DNA of 64,000 bases from contig NZ_RQEV01000012.1 in the NCBI RefSeq assembly GCF_004771275.1, positions 124,001 to 188,000 on the forward strand. Reading direction: 5' to 3'. Shown here in pieces: positions 1 through 8,623 of the stretch. The notes below the pieces were generated by a model. The model made no database searches and was not told the origin of the DNA. It saw only the letters and a program-made list of their open reading frames with translations. The position numbers and the translations under genes were made by a program. Each line of letters opens with the position of its first letter. Position 1 is the stretch's first letter. This stretch comes from Leptospira fluminis. GTDB taxonomy: Bacteria > Spirochaetota > Leptospiria > Leptospirales > Leptospiraceae.

Positions 1-59
1 ACACGCTCTTCCGGAACGTCTCGTTTCTTTCGGGCAATGATTCCTTTTCGTAAATTCAT
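1..59 (-). CDS. Possible 5' end of a divergent gene (partial)
   Basis: On the minus strand an ATG at 57-59 opens a frame that stays open to the left edge of the window (19 codons, basic and rich in R/K, beginning MNLRKG). A purine-rich GGGAAG lies about 10 bases upstream. The basic N-terminus with a PEER stretch vaguely resembles 5-formyltetrahydrofolate cyclo-ligase, but 19 residues cannot support a name. The 82 bases to the TTG of the next gene would then be a divergent promoter region. Confidence is low; it could simply be an intergenic open frame. Confidence 0.3.
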   Translation of the reverse strand, partial: MNLRKGIIARKKRDVPEER

Positions 60-141
60 TAGGAAATTTCTTCCCTTTGTTACCGTCGAATATAAACTCG
101 TCCTTTAACAATCGAATCGCTCATTTTTTCGGGGGAAAGCC

Positions 142-1419
142 TTGGATAAAACGGTAAAAGAAGCGGATGCGTTGGGGAAGATTCTCCAAACATTGTTTGC
201 TCGGCTTCCCGTATCCATAGATATTAAAGGACGTTCTTATCCCGTCAAAATCGTAGGCATCAAGGACAGTCTCTATCTTCTGGTTTCCATTCCGGGAAAA
301 CCTTCCAGCGAAAAGACCCGCATCCTATTTTTAACCCATAATTTTCATTTCTTCCACGGAGTGTTTACCGTAACAGGTAGAAACGCAAACAACGGACTGG
401 AATTACTTCGGGTCCAGGCGGTAAAAGTGAGCGAAGCAAAACGTTCGCAAAGAAGGGTCGAGCTGGAGAGTTCCGAAAGCGATCCGATTATAATTCATAA
501 TGTTATCAATCAGCAACATTTGAGAAAATCCATCGGATTCGTGGACAAATCCGTGGAAGAGATCATCCAGAGGCACGCGAAGAAGATCAAAGAATCGTAT
601 GCGGATTCTTTGGTGTATCTATCCGATAGAATGGACAACCGATTGCGGATCATGTACAATTTCGAGCAATCGATCTTCGTTATCAATAGGCACGAAAGGA
701 GTTCCGGCGGTAGTAATTTCGTACCTATGGAGGAATACCTAAAACTGATCTCCCTGAACAAGATCGAATCCAGATTCGTATCCGAAATATGCGTACTGAT
801 CCGTTACAAAAACTATACCCCTCTGGGCTATGTCCAAGTGCTGTCCGAGAAATCGATGGATACGGAGGATTATAACAATATCACTCTTTTCTCCGCAGCG
901 ATTTCACGAGACGTGATCAATTCCGGTTTTTTCCAGGAATCCAAGGAAAAATGCATCGTAGAGGATATCAGCAGGATGGGGTTGGGCTTTTTACATCCTC
1001 AATCCATTTTCTTTTCCCGAAGTTTCGCAGTGGGTGAGACTCTCCTTTTCGACATGCAGATGAACCGGGAGTTAAAAGGGACCTTTCGGGGCGTCATCCG
1101 GAGCATCGTCAATACCGATCGGATGTTCCGCGTGGGTTGCCAGTTCTTTAATTTGAACGCTAGGGAAGAGCAGCTCTTGAATCAATTTGTGGATTCCAAG
1201 CTCGGTCCGGACGGCGGAAAGCAGGCTCCGGGAACCGAAGAAAAGAACCGGCAACCGGGAAAGCCGGAAGAGTCGACGCAAGCGGAGCAAGTTTCGGAAA
1301 TCTCGCCCCCCGCTTCGGATCTTGTGGAAGCGTCTTCCGGGCTGGCTCATTCGGAACCGGACGGATCCGTAATGGAGGAGATTCCGAACATGGGATTCGA
1401 TTCGGGAGAATCCACCTGA
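142..1419 (+). CDS. PilZ-like (DUF1577-type) leptospiral protein
   Basis: A 425-residue protein, probably cytoplasmic because no signal peptide or membrane segment is visible. A D-x-S-x-x-G type motif (EDISRMGLG, around residues 273-281) followed by an MNRELKG...GVIRSI beta-rich stretch looks like a PilZ domain, which in other proteins binds cyclic di-GMP. A basic KRSQRR segment near residue 100 may provide the arginines that usually precede that motif. The last 80 residues are low-complexity (E, P, S, G rich) and probably disordered. The start is a TTG with a strong GGGGGAAAG Shine-Dalgarno at 131-139. I recall the overall layout as the Leptospira-restricted DUF1577 family; the assignment is from memory and c-di-GMP binding is inferred. 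Confidence 0.6.
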   Translation: MDKTVKEADALGKILQTLFARLPVSIDIKGRSYPVKIVGIKDSLYLLVSIPGKPSSEKTRILFLTHNFHFFHGVFTVTGRNANNGLELLRVQAVKVSEAKRSQRRVELESSESDPIIIHNVINQQHLRKSIGFVDKSVEEIIQRHAKKIKESYADSLVYLSDRMDNRLRIMYNFEQSIFVINRHERSSGGSNFVPMEEYLKLISLNKIESRFVSEICVLIRYKNYTPLGYVQVLSEKSMDTEDYNNITLFSAAISRDVINSGFFQESKEKCIVEDISRMGLGFLHPQSIFFSRSFAVGETLLFDMQMNRELKGTFRGVIRSIVNTDRMFRVGCQFFNLNAREEQLLNQFVDSKLGPDGGKQAPGTEEKNRQPGKPEESTQAEQVSEISPPASDLVEASSGLAHSEPDGSVMEEIPNMGFDSGEST

Positions 1420-1469
1420 ACGAGTACGCGCTCCGGACGAAAATCGGAAAGGAGGAGGCGGGAAACCGC

Positions 1470-2372
1470 TTGGACGTTTTTCTGGCGAAACGTTTCACTT
1501 ACCTTTCCCGCTCTTATTGGAAACGGAACCTGTCCGAGGGAAAGATCCTACTGAACGGAAAGGCTGCGAAGCCTTCGCACTTGTTAAGAGAAGGAGAGGA
1601 GGTGGAATACCTTCCCGGGGAGACGGAAGAACCTGCGGTCGATTCCCGCTTTACGATTGTGTACGAAGAGGATCGCTTTTTTGCGGTCGGCAAACCGGGG
1701 GACCTTCCCGTCCACGCCAGCGGAAAATACAGGAAGAACAACCTCGTGGACTTGCTGGAAGCAGATGGTAGATTCGGGAGACCGTATCTTGTCCATCGTC
1801 TGGATCGGGAAACATCCGGAGTCGTACTCTTCGGTAAGGATCAGAAAACCGCGTCCATCCTAGCCTCTTTCTTTTCCGATCGTCTCGTATCCAAAACGTA
1901 TTTGGCGACAGTGGTCGGACGTTTTCCGGATCGGATTCTCGCCCGAGGATATCTAGGCCCGGACTCTAGTTCCAAAATTCGAAAAAAGAGGAAGTTTTTT
2001 CCGGAAGAAACTCATCGCTCCGAAGTATCGGATTCGGAATGGGAGTATTCCGAGACCTTCTTTCGCAAGGCGGGGGAAGGAATCCGGAACGGGAGAAGAG
2101 TTTCGAACGTAATTTGCAAACCGAAAACCGGAAGACTGCACCAGATCCGCGCCACCTTGTTTTCCTTGGGGTTTCCTCTCATCGGTGATAAGATGTACGG
2201 AGAGGACGAAGACGTTTTTTTGGAATATATCGAAGGAAATGAACCGGATTTGATGCTTAGATTAGGTTGGGATAGGCAGGCTTTGCACGCGCTTTCCCTT
2301 AGATTTCCGCATCCGTATCGAAACAAAATATTACGAATTTCGGATACGATTCCGTCGGAATTTCGTTTATGA
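1470..2372 (+). CDS. RluA-family pseudouridine synthase
   Basis: Isomerises uridine to pseudouridine in rRNA or tRNA. The family active-site motif HRLDRETSG (about residues 109-117, catalytic Asp in RLD) is intact, and a KTGRLHQIR motif lies further on. An N-terminal S4 RNA-binding domain (RLDVFL...SRSYW...I.LNGK) comes first. The TTG at 1470 cuts into the S4 domain: the frame is open upstream and reads ...KEEAGNRLDVF, typical of the family. A true start near 1395-1416 (ATT or CTG, overlapping the previous stop) is therefore likely, or a start at 1470 gives a slightly short S4 domain. The next gene overlaps the stop by ATGA, so the two are probably translationally coupled. The exact target (RluA, RluC or RluD type) cannot be told. 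Confidence 0.88.
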   Translation: MDVFLAKRFTYLSRSYWKRNLSEGKILLNGKAAKPSHLLREGEEVEYLPGETEEPAVDSRFTIVYEEDRFFAVGKPGDLPVHASGKYRKNNLVDLLEADGRFGRPYLVHRLDRETSGVVLFGKDQKTASILASFFSDRLVSKTYLATVVGRFPDRILARGYLGPDSSSKIRKKRKFFPEETHRSEVSDSEWEYSETFFRKAGEGIRNGRRVSNVICKPKTGRLHQIRATLFSLGFPLIGDKMYGEDEDVFLEYIEGNEPDLMLRLGWDRQALHALSLRFPHPYRNKILRISDTIPSEFRL

Positions 2373-3838
2373 ACCGGGAGCCTCCCAAGATCGTAGTCGC
2401 ACTCATTCCTTTCGCGTTTTTGGTTTTGTCCCTGTCCGCCGCAGGTTTTCTATTCGGTCGGGGGATTGCCGAAGGCCCGGCTCAAATCCTTCTTTTTTCC
2501 GCGGGAGCCATTTCCGCGGGAATTTCCCGCTTGAGAGGGATCTCTTGGGATCAACTCGAAGAGACCGTCCTGGATTCGATGCGGAACGTTCTACAGCCTA
2601 TCCTGATCCTTTTATTGATTGGAGCGTTGATCGGAATTTGGATCCGGTCCGGAATCGTGCCAGCTCTGATCGTGTGGGGTCTCGAACTTTTGCATCCTTC
2701 CCTGTTTCTTCCTTCCGCCTTGGTCCTTTCCTCGGTGGTTTCTCTTGCTACCGGAAGTTCCTGGTCCACCGCAGGTACGGTGGGTGTGGCTCTGGTCGGA
2801 GTCGGCGCCGCATTGGGAATTCCGTTGGGGATGGCCGCCGGAGCGATCGTGTCCGGAGCCTATTTCGGAGACAAACTTTCCCCTTTTTCCGAAACCACGA
2901 ATCTTGCCTCCTCGATCACCGGAGTGCCTTTATTATCACATATTCGTAATATGGCTCGTACTACGCTTCCCGCTTTTCTGGTCTGTCTGGTCGTTTTTTC
3001 CCTTTTAGGTTTCGGTCAGAATATCCGAGAAGAGGTTTTTGCGGCCAAGCCGATCGTTGACACTCTCCGTTCCGGATGGAATATCGGCTGGTACTTGCTT
3101 GTTCCCCCGTTTCTTACTTTTTTGATGATTTACTTCCGGGTTTCGGCAGTGCCGTCCCTTTTCTTGGGGATTTTATCCGGAGGAATTCTCGCAGTCCTGA
3201 CACAACCGGATATGTTCGGAGGAGCGGAGGACTTGAAGCAGGCAGCCGGCGTCGCTTTTCGAAAGCTTCTGCTAGCCGCGTCGGAAGGGACGAAGGTAAA
3301 AACGGGACAGGTCGTTGTGGACGAACTTCTCTCCAGAGGAGGGATGTCCTCTATGCTATCGACGGTCTGGTTGATTTTGTCGGCTATGTTTTATGCGGGG
3401 ACCATGGAGGGGGGAGGAATGACCAAGGCGATCGCGGACGGAATCTTACGAAGGGCAAAAACAAGGGGATCCTTGTTCGCAAGCACAGTCTGCACTTGTT
3501 TGGGTACAAACGTTCTTTGCGCGGACCAGTACTTGGCCATCGTCGTTCCGGGAAAAATGTTCCACGAGGCGTTCGTTAAAAAAGGAATCGATCCGCGCAA
3601 TCTTTCCCGGATCCTCGAGGATTCCGGTACCATGACTTCGGCTCTCGTTCCGTGGAACTCCTGCGGGTCTTTTATGTCGGCGGCTTTGGGAGTGCCCACT
3701 GCGGTTTATTTTCCGTTCGCATTTTTGAATTTGCTTTCTCCGTTGCTTTCCTTAATCACTGGTTGGACTGGGATCGGTTGGGCGGGAAAATCTTTGCCTA
3801 CGTCAAAGGGAAAAGAACCTAAGGATATGGAAACATAA
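2369..3838 (+). CDS. nhaC: Na+/H+ antiporter, NhaC family
   Basis: A 489-residue polytopic inner-membrane protein with about a dozen hydrophobic segments. The sequences ATGSSWSTAGTVGVAL (about residues 127-142) and SGAYFGDKLSPFSETTNLA (about 162-180) are the hallmark conserved blocks of NhaC antiporters, and a symmetric second block with CTCLGTNVLCADQ occurs near 370-385. The family exchanges external protons for internal Na+ and supports pH and sodium homeostasis. The ATG overlaps the stop of the pseudouridine synthase by four bases (ATGA), so it is co-translated. A weak hairpin follows the gene. Confidence 0.9.
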   Translation: MNREPPKIVVALIPFAFLVLSLSAAGFLFGRGIAEGPAQILLFSAGAISAGISRLRGISWDQLEETVLDSMRNVLQPILILLLIGALIGIWIRSGIVPALIVWGLELLHPSLFLPSALVLSSVVSLATGSSWSTAGTVGVALVGVGAALGIPLGMAAGAIVSGAYFGDKLSPFSETTNLASSITGVPLLSHIRNMARTTLPAFLVCLVVFSLLGFGQNIREEVFAAKPIVDTLRSGWNIGWYLLVPPFLTFLMIYFRVSAVPSLFLGILSGGILAVLTQPDMFGGAEDLKQAAGVAFRKLLLAASEGTKVKTGQVVVDELLSRGGMSSMLSTVWLILSAMFYAGTMEGGGMTKAIADGILRRAKTRGSLFASTVCTCLGTNVLCADQYLAIVVPGKMFHEAFVKKGIDPRNLSRILEDSGTMTSALVPWNSCGSFMSAALGVPTAVYFPFAFLNLLSPLLSLITGWTGIGWAGKSLPTSKGKEPKDMET

Positions 3839-3853
3839 CGATCGATCAAAAAT

Positions 3854-3872
3854 AACCTTTCAAAAAAAGGTT
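3854..3872 (+). terminator. Weak hairpin after nhaC
   Basis: Inverted repeat AACCTTT-N5-AAAGGTT (arms 3854-3860 and 3866-3872). The stem is AT-rich and there is no U-run, so it would be a poor intrinsic terminator; it may be an operator instead. A second small repeat, ATGAG-N6-CTCAT, lies at 3907-3922, and a TAGAAT -10-like box at 3892-3897, just ahead of the copper operon, so the 110-base gap may hold that operon's promoter. Confidence 0.3.
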
Positions 3873-3947
3873 GTCTCTGACGGGTTTTAAGTAGAATTTG
3901 CTGAAAATGAGTAAAAGCTCATAAATGAAGTGCATAGAGGAGAACCT

Positions 3948-5951
3948 ATGTCCGTTGATCGAAAACCGAATCGATTCTTGCCCTGGATAGGGCTATTCCT
4001 TGTAGGGATTTTCATAGGCGGTTTTTTTTCCTCTTGCGGCGGAAAAGAGGGCGAGTCCGAAGGATTTGCTCACGTCGTAATGGCGGATAACGCGTTTTCG
4101 CCTCCTATGCAAAGGGTTCACAAAGGCGGAGCCGTGGAATTCGTGAATGTAGGGGCCAATCCGCATAACGCGATCGCTATCGATCGGTCCTGGTCCACGG
4201 AGAAGAATTACGGAAATCTGGTCATGCCTAGGGGAGCAAAGATCAAAGTGACCTTTCCCAAAGAAGGCGTGTTCCCGTATTTTTGTTCCTTCCATGCGAC
4301 TCCCGACGGGAAACGGGGAATGATTGGTGATATCGTCGTAGGGAACGTGGCCTACAACCCGGCCGCAAAAATCGGAAAGACTTGGAAATCAGCGGAGAAT
4401 TTTTCCGGAATCGTTCGGAAAGTTCCGCAAACCTATCCTACGATCCAGAACGCGGTGGACGCGGCCTCTCCGGGAGATTTGGTCCTGGTTTCCGAGGGAG
4501 TGTATTATGAGGAAGTGGTGGTCACCACTCCGTCGATTACGATCCGGGGGGTGGACCGGAACAAGGTCGTTCTGGACGGACAATTCCAGAGAGGAAACGG
4601 TATCATCGTCGTCGGAGCGAACGGAGTAGCGATCGAGAATATGACGGCTAGGAACGCTACCTTAAACGGCTTCTTTTGGACCGGCGTTAAAGGTTATAGA
4701 GGATCCTACCTGACTGCGTATAATAACGGTGATTATGGGCTTTATGCTTTCGATTCCAGCGACGGCGTTTTGGAGCATTCTTACGCCTCCGGTTCTCCCG
4801 ATTCGGGAATCTACGTGGGACAATGTTATCCTTGCCGGGCGATTCTTTACGACCTGGTTTCCGAGAACAACGCACTCGGTTATTCCGGGACGAACGCGGG
4901 CGGAGATCTTTATATCTTAAGTTCCGTATGGAAGAACAATATCGTAGGACTCGCGCCGAATTCTTTGGATAGGGAATTGCTTCCTCCGGAACGGGAAACC
5001 ACGATCGTAGCTAATCTGGTTTACGATAATAATAATCTCAAGGCTCCGGCGAAGGCCTTGGAATATCCTTCCTACGGTACGGGAGTGATGATCGCAGGCG
5101 GTTTGAGCAACGTCATCAAAAAGAATCTAGTCGTGGGCCATGAGAACTTCGGTGTGGCGATCCTGCCGAACTTGGACGAGAACTTTTGGCTTTCTCACAG
5201 AAACGTCATCGAAGACAACACCGTTCATTCCTCAGGTTTAGGAGATCTCAGTCTGAACGGTCCGATCAGCGTAGGTAATTGTTTCGATAAAAACAGATTC
5301 CAGACCTCCGTTCCGCCTTTGCTGGAACAATTTTCCTCCTGTAAGCCGGGCATTCGTTTTCCCGTCGGAGGAGAATTGATGCCGACCTACAATATTCTTT
5401 CCCTTATGGTGGACGCGACTTTGGGCCGTTACGTCAGCGGAGACTGGAAGACGCAGCCGATTCCTCCGCCGCAAGAAAACCTTCCGGGAGGAGTCGTCGC
5501 CCCGGTAAAACCGGCCGTACATCCTTTCGAAGATTTCCGTTTGGATATGGAGAAAGTCGTTCTGCCGAAGGAAGCGGAGAAAATTTTGGCGGAGAGGAAA
5601 CCTAGAATAGGAAACGTGTTGGGAAGCCTTTCCGCACCTAGACCTTTGGACGTTCAAGTTCTGTTTTTCCGTTTGTTCGGTTATATTCTCCCCATGCTTC
5701 TTTACGTTTGTCTGACTAGTTTGAGCGTCGCCGATCTACTGTCTTATATCCGACCAGGAAAATCGATACGCTATGGATGGCTCGCTTTCGTCGTCCTGAT
5801 TCCGTATTTCGGCGGCGCGTGTTACCTAGGTTTCGCAAAAACGGATATTCCGAAATGGCTGAGATCCTCCCTTCTTTTTACCGGTTTCGGTTTTAGTCTC
5901 GGTTTCTTAGCGGTCCTCGCCGGGATCATCGTGGGAAATGTGGGAGGATAA
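3948..5951 (+). CDS. Lipoprotein with cupredoxin, NosD-like beta-helix and C-terminal membrane domain
   Basis: A 667-residue multidomain protein. An in-frame GTG at 3930 exists, but the ATG at 3948 has an ideal AGAGGAG ribosome site and is preferred. The N-terminal signal ends in FFSSC with Cys30 as a likely lipid-modified residue (spirochaetal lipobox). Residues about 40-130 form a cupredoxin with type-1 copper ligands: His73 (PHNAI), Cys113, His116 (CSFH) and a Met in the following KRGMIG. Residues about 150-470 repeat short N- and G-rich turns typical of a right-handed parallel beta-helix (NosD/CASH type). The last 90 residues hold about three membrane segments similar to the next gene. 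It probably sits at the outer face of the inner membrane and binds copper. It heads an operon with a multicopper oxidase and SCO1. The precise function is unknown. Confidence 0.75.
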   Translation: MSVDRKPNRFLPWIGLFLVGIFIGGFFSSCGGKEGESEGFAHVVMADNAFSPPMQRVHKGGAVEFVNVGANPHNAIAIDRSWSTEKNYGNLVMPRGAKIKVTFPKEGVFPYFCSFHATPDGKRGMIGDIVVGNVAYNPAAKIGKTWKSAENFSGIVRKVPQTYPTIQNAVDAASPGDLVLVSEGVYYEEVVVTTPSITIRGVDRNKVVLDGQFQRGNGIIVVGANGVAIENMTARNATLNGFFWTGVKGYRGSYLTAYNNGDYGLYAFDSSDGVLEHSYASGSPDSGIYVGQCYPCRAILYDLVSENNALGYSGTNAGGDLYILSSVWKNNIVGLAPNSLDRELLPPERETTIVANLVYDNNNLKAPAKALEYPSYGTGVMIAGGLSNVIKKNLVVGHENFGVAILPNLDENFWLSHRNVIEDNTVHSSGLGDLSLNGPISVGNCFDKNRFQTSVPPLLEQFSSCKPGIRFPVGGELMPTYNILSLMVDATLGRYVSGDWKTQPIPPPQENLPGGVVAPVKPAVHPFEDFRLDMEKVVLPKEAEKILAERKPRIGNVLGSLSAPRPLDVQVLFFRLFGYILPMLLYVCLTSLSVADLLSYIRPGKSIRYGWLAFVVLIPYFGGACYLGFAKTDIPKWLRSSLLFTGFGFSLGFLAVLAGIIVGNVGG

Positions 5952-6012
5952 GATGGCGTCGACGAACCGAATCCTCTGCCTTAAGCAATTTTTAGTATAT
6001 TAGGAGATTTTT

Positions 6013-6327
6013 ATGAATACGAACGGAATTTACGAACCCGGATTTATCGTCCTTCTTTTCAACTTTTACGGATATTACATTCCTTATATTCTATTCGCAT
6101 TATGGGCTCCCCTAGCCTTGGTGGACCTGGCAAAGAGGGAAGATGTGACTCCGAAACAAGGAAGCCTCTGGACGGCGGCCATCGTCCTAGTTCCGTTATT
6201 CGGTGCGGGCGCATACCATATTTTCGGAGGATCCAAGATTCCAGTATGGGCCAGAAATTCTCTGGTTTACGGAGGGGCGGCCGTCCTCGTTTTAGTAATT
6301 TTGATTTCCTCTATTTCCCGATTTTAA
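6013..6327 (+). CDS. Small membrane protein, PLDc_N-like, paralogous to the preceding C-terminus
   Basis: A 104-residue protein with three hydrophobic stretches, preceded by a clear AGGAG ribosome site. The block FGAGAYHIFGGSKIPVWARNSL (said in parts: FGAGAYHIFGG, then IPVWARNSL) matches FGGACYLGFAK and IPKWLRSSL in the last 60 residues of the preceding lipoprotein, so the two share one membrane module. The W-A-x-x-x-L-V-D-L arrangement resembles the short N-terminal membrane domain seen before phospholipase-D nucleases and cardiolipin synthases, but no catalytic domain is present. It probably works in the membrane with the copper proteins encoded around it; its role is unknown. Confidence 0.65.
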   Translation: MNTNGIYEPGFIVLLFNFYGYYIPYILFALWAPLALVDLAKREDVTPKQGSLWTAAIVLVPLFGAGAYHIFGGSKIPVWARNSLVYGGAAVLVLVILISSISRF

Positions 6328-6340
6328 TCTAGGGATTGCG

Positions 6341-7378
6341 GTGAATCGAAAGCAATTTCTGCGTTGGCTGGGACTGGGGGGCGCCGGTTTGGCAGCGGGT
6401 CTGGGTTACTCTAAGGTTAAGTCCAAGCCCGGAGAGGATGCTCTTTCCTTCTGTCGGACATCTTCCGGTGTAGATCCTTCTTTGTCTCGGTCGAATACCC
6501 CCGCCCGGGTTCCCGGTTCCATCGGAGGAAATTCTTACGGGAGCATGGTGCATCCTCCCAATCTGATCGGATCCGATTTTTTATCCAGAATGGAATTACA
6601 TTCCGCTTTGCCTTCAGCACCGAGCGGCTCCACTTTTAAAACGGAAATCAATATCGTAGAAATGCCTCTGATGGTAGCTCACGAGACATTCGTCAACGCG
6701 TGGACCTTCGACGGGATCGTTCCCGGAAAGATTTTACGTGCCAGAGAAGGTCAAAGAATGGAAATCCTTTTCAGAAACCATTCCAATCATCCCCATTCCA
6801 TTCATTTTCACGGATCCCACGATCCGCAAGAGGACGGCTGGGAACCTGTCGTTCCTGGAGGAGAAAGGCTGTACAAGATCCAAGCTGGGCCGGTGGGGTT
6901 TCATCCGTATCATTGTCACGTTCCTCCTTTGGCAAGTCACATGTCCAAAGGGCTTTACGGAGGTTTTATCGTGGATCCGCCAGGTGGTCGCCCTCCGGCC
7001 TTGGAATACATGCTGGTACTTTCCGGATGGGATTTGAAAGAGACGGGGCAGAATGATATCTATACCTGGAACGGAATCGCCGGTTTTTACGACCGCTTTC
7101 CTATTAAGGTTCCCGTAGGAAAGAAAGTGAGATTGTACATAGCGAACATGACCGAGCACGATCCGATCGCCTCTTTTCATCTACATTCCCAGACTTTCGA
7201 CGTCTTCAGAACCGGAACGAGATTGACTCCGGACGAACACACGGACGTGGTCGCCCTCGGACAAACGGAAAGGGTGATCGTGGAATTCACCTTAACGAAA
7301 AGAGGACGCTATATGTTTCACCCTCATCAAACCAGAATGGCGGACCGGGGAGCGATGGGCTGGATCGTCGCAGTATGA
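6341..7378 (+). CDS. Two-domain multicopper oxidase
   Basis: A 345-residue exported copper protein with a hydrophobic N-terminus (FLRWLGLGGAGLAAGLGY). It starts with QFLRW rather than a twin-arginine, so Tat export is uncertain. The GTG start is 13 bases after the previous stop. Domain 1 carries HPHSIHFHG (from about residue 148) and YHCHV (H191-C192-H193) followed by HMSKGLYG. Domain 2 carries FHLHSQTF (H280, H282) and MFHPHQTRMADRGAMG (H327-P328-H329). The type-1 copper cysteine is thus in domain 1, and its usual C-terminal counterpart is Pro328. This arrangement fits a type-C two-domain oxidase. The reaction is probably oxidation of Cu(I) or another one-electron donor with O2, in the periplasm. 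It lies between a cupredoxin and a SCO1 gene. Confidence 0.82.
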   Translation: MNRKQFLRWLGLGGAGLAAGLGYSKVKSKPGEDALSFCRTSSGVDPSLSRSNTPARVPGSIGGNSYGSMVHPPNLIGSDFLSRMELHSALPSAPSGSTFKTEINIVEMPLMVAHETFVNAWTFDGIVPGKILRAREGQRMEILFRNHSNHPHSIHFHGSHDPQEDGWEPVVPGGERLYKIQAGPVGFHPYHCHVPPLASHMSKGLYGGFIVDPPGGRPPALEYMLVLSGWDLKETGQNDIYTWNGIAGFYDRFPIKVPVGKKVRLYIANMTEHDPIASFHLHSQTFDVFRTGTRLTPDEHTDVVALGQTERVIVEFTLTKRGRYMFHPHQTRMADRGAMGWIVAV

Positions 7379-7406
7379 AGGTTCCATAAACTCGGGAGAA
7401 ATAGAA

Positions 7407-8027
7407 ATGCGATCTCGAACGGATTATTATAAAATACTGATCGGCGTTGCGGTTGTGGCGGTCGGAATCGGGGTAGGGTTCTTGCCTTCCTATTTCGAAA
7501 AAAAGAAAGAGTTTGCCGGCGAAGAACCAGTGATCGAATGGAAAACGGCAATAGTAAAGAATTCTAAAGGGATTGAAACCAAACTTTCCGGATTGGAAGG
7601 TAAACTTTTTCTCGTTTACTTCGGCTTTTCGCATTGTCCCGATCTTTGTCCTCTCGCGTTGGAGGAAATGGGAAGGGCGTATCGACTTTTAGGTCCGGAT
7701 TCCTCACGTATCGTTCCCGTATTCGTTTCCATCGACCCGGAAAGAGACACTCCGGAGGTTTTGGAGAAATATGCGGAAGGTTTTCCCGATCGAGCTTTGA
7801 AGGCCTTTACGGGAGGAAGAGATCAGATCGAAGCTCTGCAAAGAGGATTCGGCGTGGTCTCGAAAAAGGTTCCTTTGCCGCAAGGTAAGGTCGGCGGATA
7901 CGGAGTGGACCATACGCTAGTATTGTATTTGGTGGATCGAAACGGGAATATTCTCTCGGCGTATCCCACCGGAACAAGCCCGGAAGAACTTTCGAAAGGG
8001 ATCAGGCACTGGCTTCGAAACATCTAA
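7407..8027 (+). CDS. SCO1/SenC family copper chaperone
   Basis: A 206-residue thioredoxin-fold protein anchored by an N-terminal membrane segment (about residues 10-27). The copper-binding CPDLC pair (Cys77, Cys81) and the distal His169 in VDHTLV are present, as in SCO proteins that deliver copper to the CuA site of cytochrome oxidase or to other copper enzymes. Here the partner may instead be the multicopper oxidase encoded immediately upstream (28 bases between the genes). The ribosome site is GGGAGAAA. The assignment is solid; the target is inferred. Confidence 0.88.
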   Translation: MRSRTDYYKILIGVAVVAVGIGVGFLPSYFEKKKEFAGEEPVIEWKTAIVKNSKGIETKLSGLEGKLFLVYFGFSHCPDLCPLALEEMGRAYRLLGPDSSRIVPVFVSIDPERDTPEVLEKYAEGFPDRALKAFTGGRDQIEALQRGFGVVSKKVPLPQGKVGGYGVDHTLVLYLVDRNGNILSAYPTGTSPEELSKGIRHWLRNI

Positions 8028-8106
8028 ACGACTTGCGGCAAAGATCCTTCGTCGGAAAGCCGCCCGAGTTCTTGTTCGCCGTCCGGAAAGAGAGCGAGAA
8101 TAGGAG

Positions 8107-8131
8107 ATAAAAAAATCCCGGAGAAGGGATT
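8107..8131 (-). terminator. Intrinsic terminator of the small heat-shock operon
   Basis: Read on the minus strand, AATCCC-N6-GGGATT (8114-8131) is followed directly by a run of T residues (the A-run at about 8109-8115 on the plus strand). It lies about 50 bases past the stop of the distal Hsp20 gene, as expected for a rho-independent terminator. Confidence 0.65.
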
Positions 8132-8183
8132 CCCCGGGTGATTTCGAACTGCCGTCTTTATCGTTCGGCTCGATAAGAAAGTC

Positions 8184-8594
8184 CTAGTCTACTTGCACCT
8201 CGATCTTTTTGCTTGCAGGTTTTCTGCGAGGAAGGGTGACCTTAAGGATTCCGTTTTTGAATGTTGCGGAAATTTTTTCCTCTTCCAGATGTTCCGAGAC
8301 GGCGAAGCTTCTTCGAAAATCTCCGGTTCCATACTCGGAGTACCTCAATTCTCCGCGTACCGTAGGCTGGGTCGTTTTTGCCTCGATACGAAGTTCGTCC
8401 TTTTCCAAACTGATCACAAGATCGGTTTCTTTGACTCCGGGTAAATCCAGTAAGAGGACGTATTTTTCCTCGTCGGAATATATGTCCGCAGCCGGAGTGA
8501 GCTTAGGTCGAATCGTCCGTTCGCGGTTTGCTTCTTCCGTTTGATTTGTTTCCGGATTCTTGTTTAGGGTTTTTGAAAGTTCTAAAATGCTCAT
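8184..8594 (-). CDS. Hsp20 family small heat-shock protein (distal)
   Basis: A 136-residue alpha-crystallin-domain chaperone that would bind unfolding proteins without ATP and form oligomers. The domain spans about residues 35-130; the conserved G-x-L motif near its end reads FKNGILKVTLP. The N-terminal arm is short and charged. Its ATG (8592-8594) follows an AGGAGAAG ribosome site, and the gene lies 29 bases downstream of the other Hsp20 gene, so both are probably transcribed together from the CIRCE-controlled promoter. Tandem divergent Hsp20 pairs occur in several bacteria. Confidence 0.9.
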   Translation of the reverse strand: MSILELSKTLNKNPETNQTEEANRERTIRPKLTPAADIYSDEEKYVLLLDLPGVKETDLVISLEKDELRIEAKTTQPTVRGELRYSEYGTGDFRRSFAVSEHLEEEKISATFKNGILKVTLPRRKPASKKIEVQVD

Positions 8595-8623
8595 TCGCTC
8601 TTCTCCTGCGCGTTCCTAAGAGT

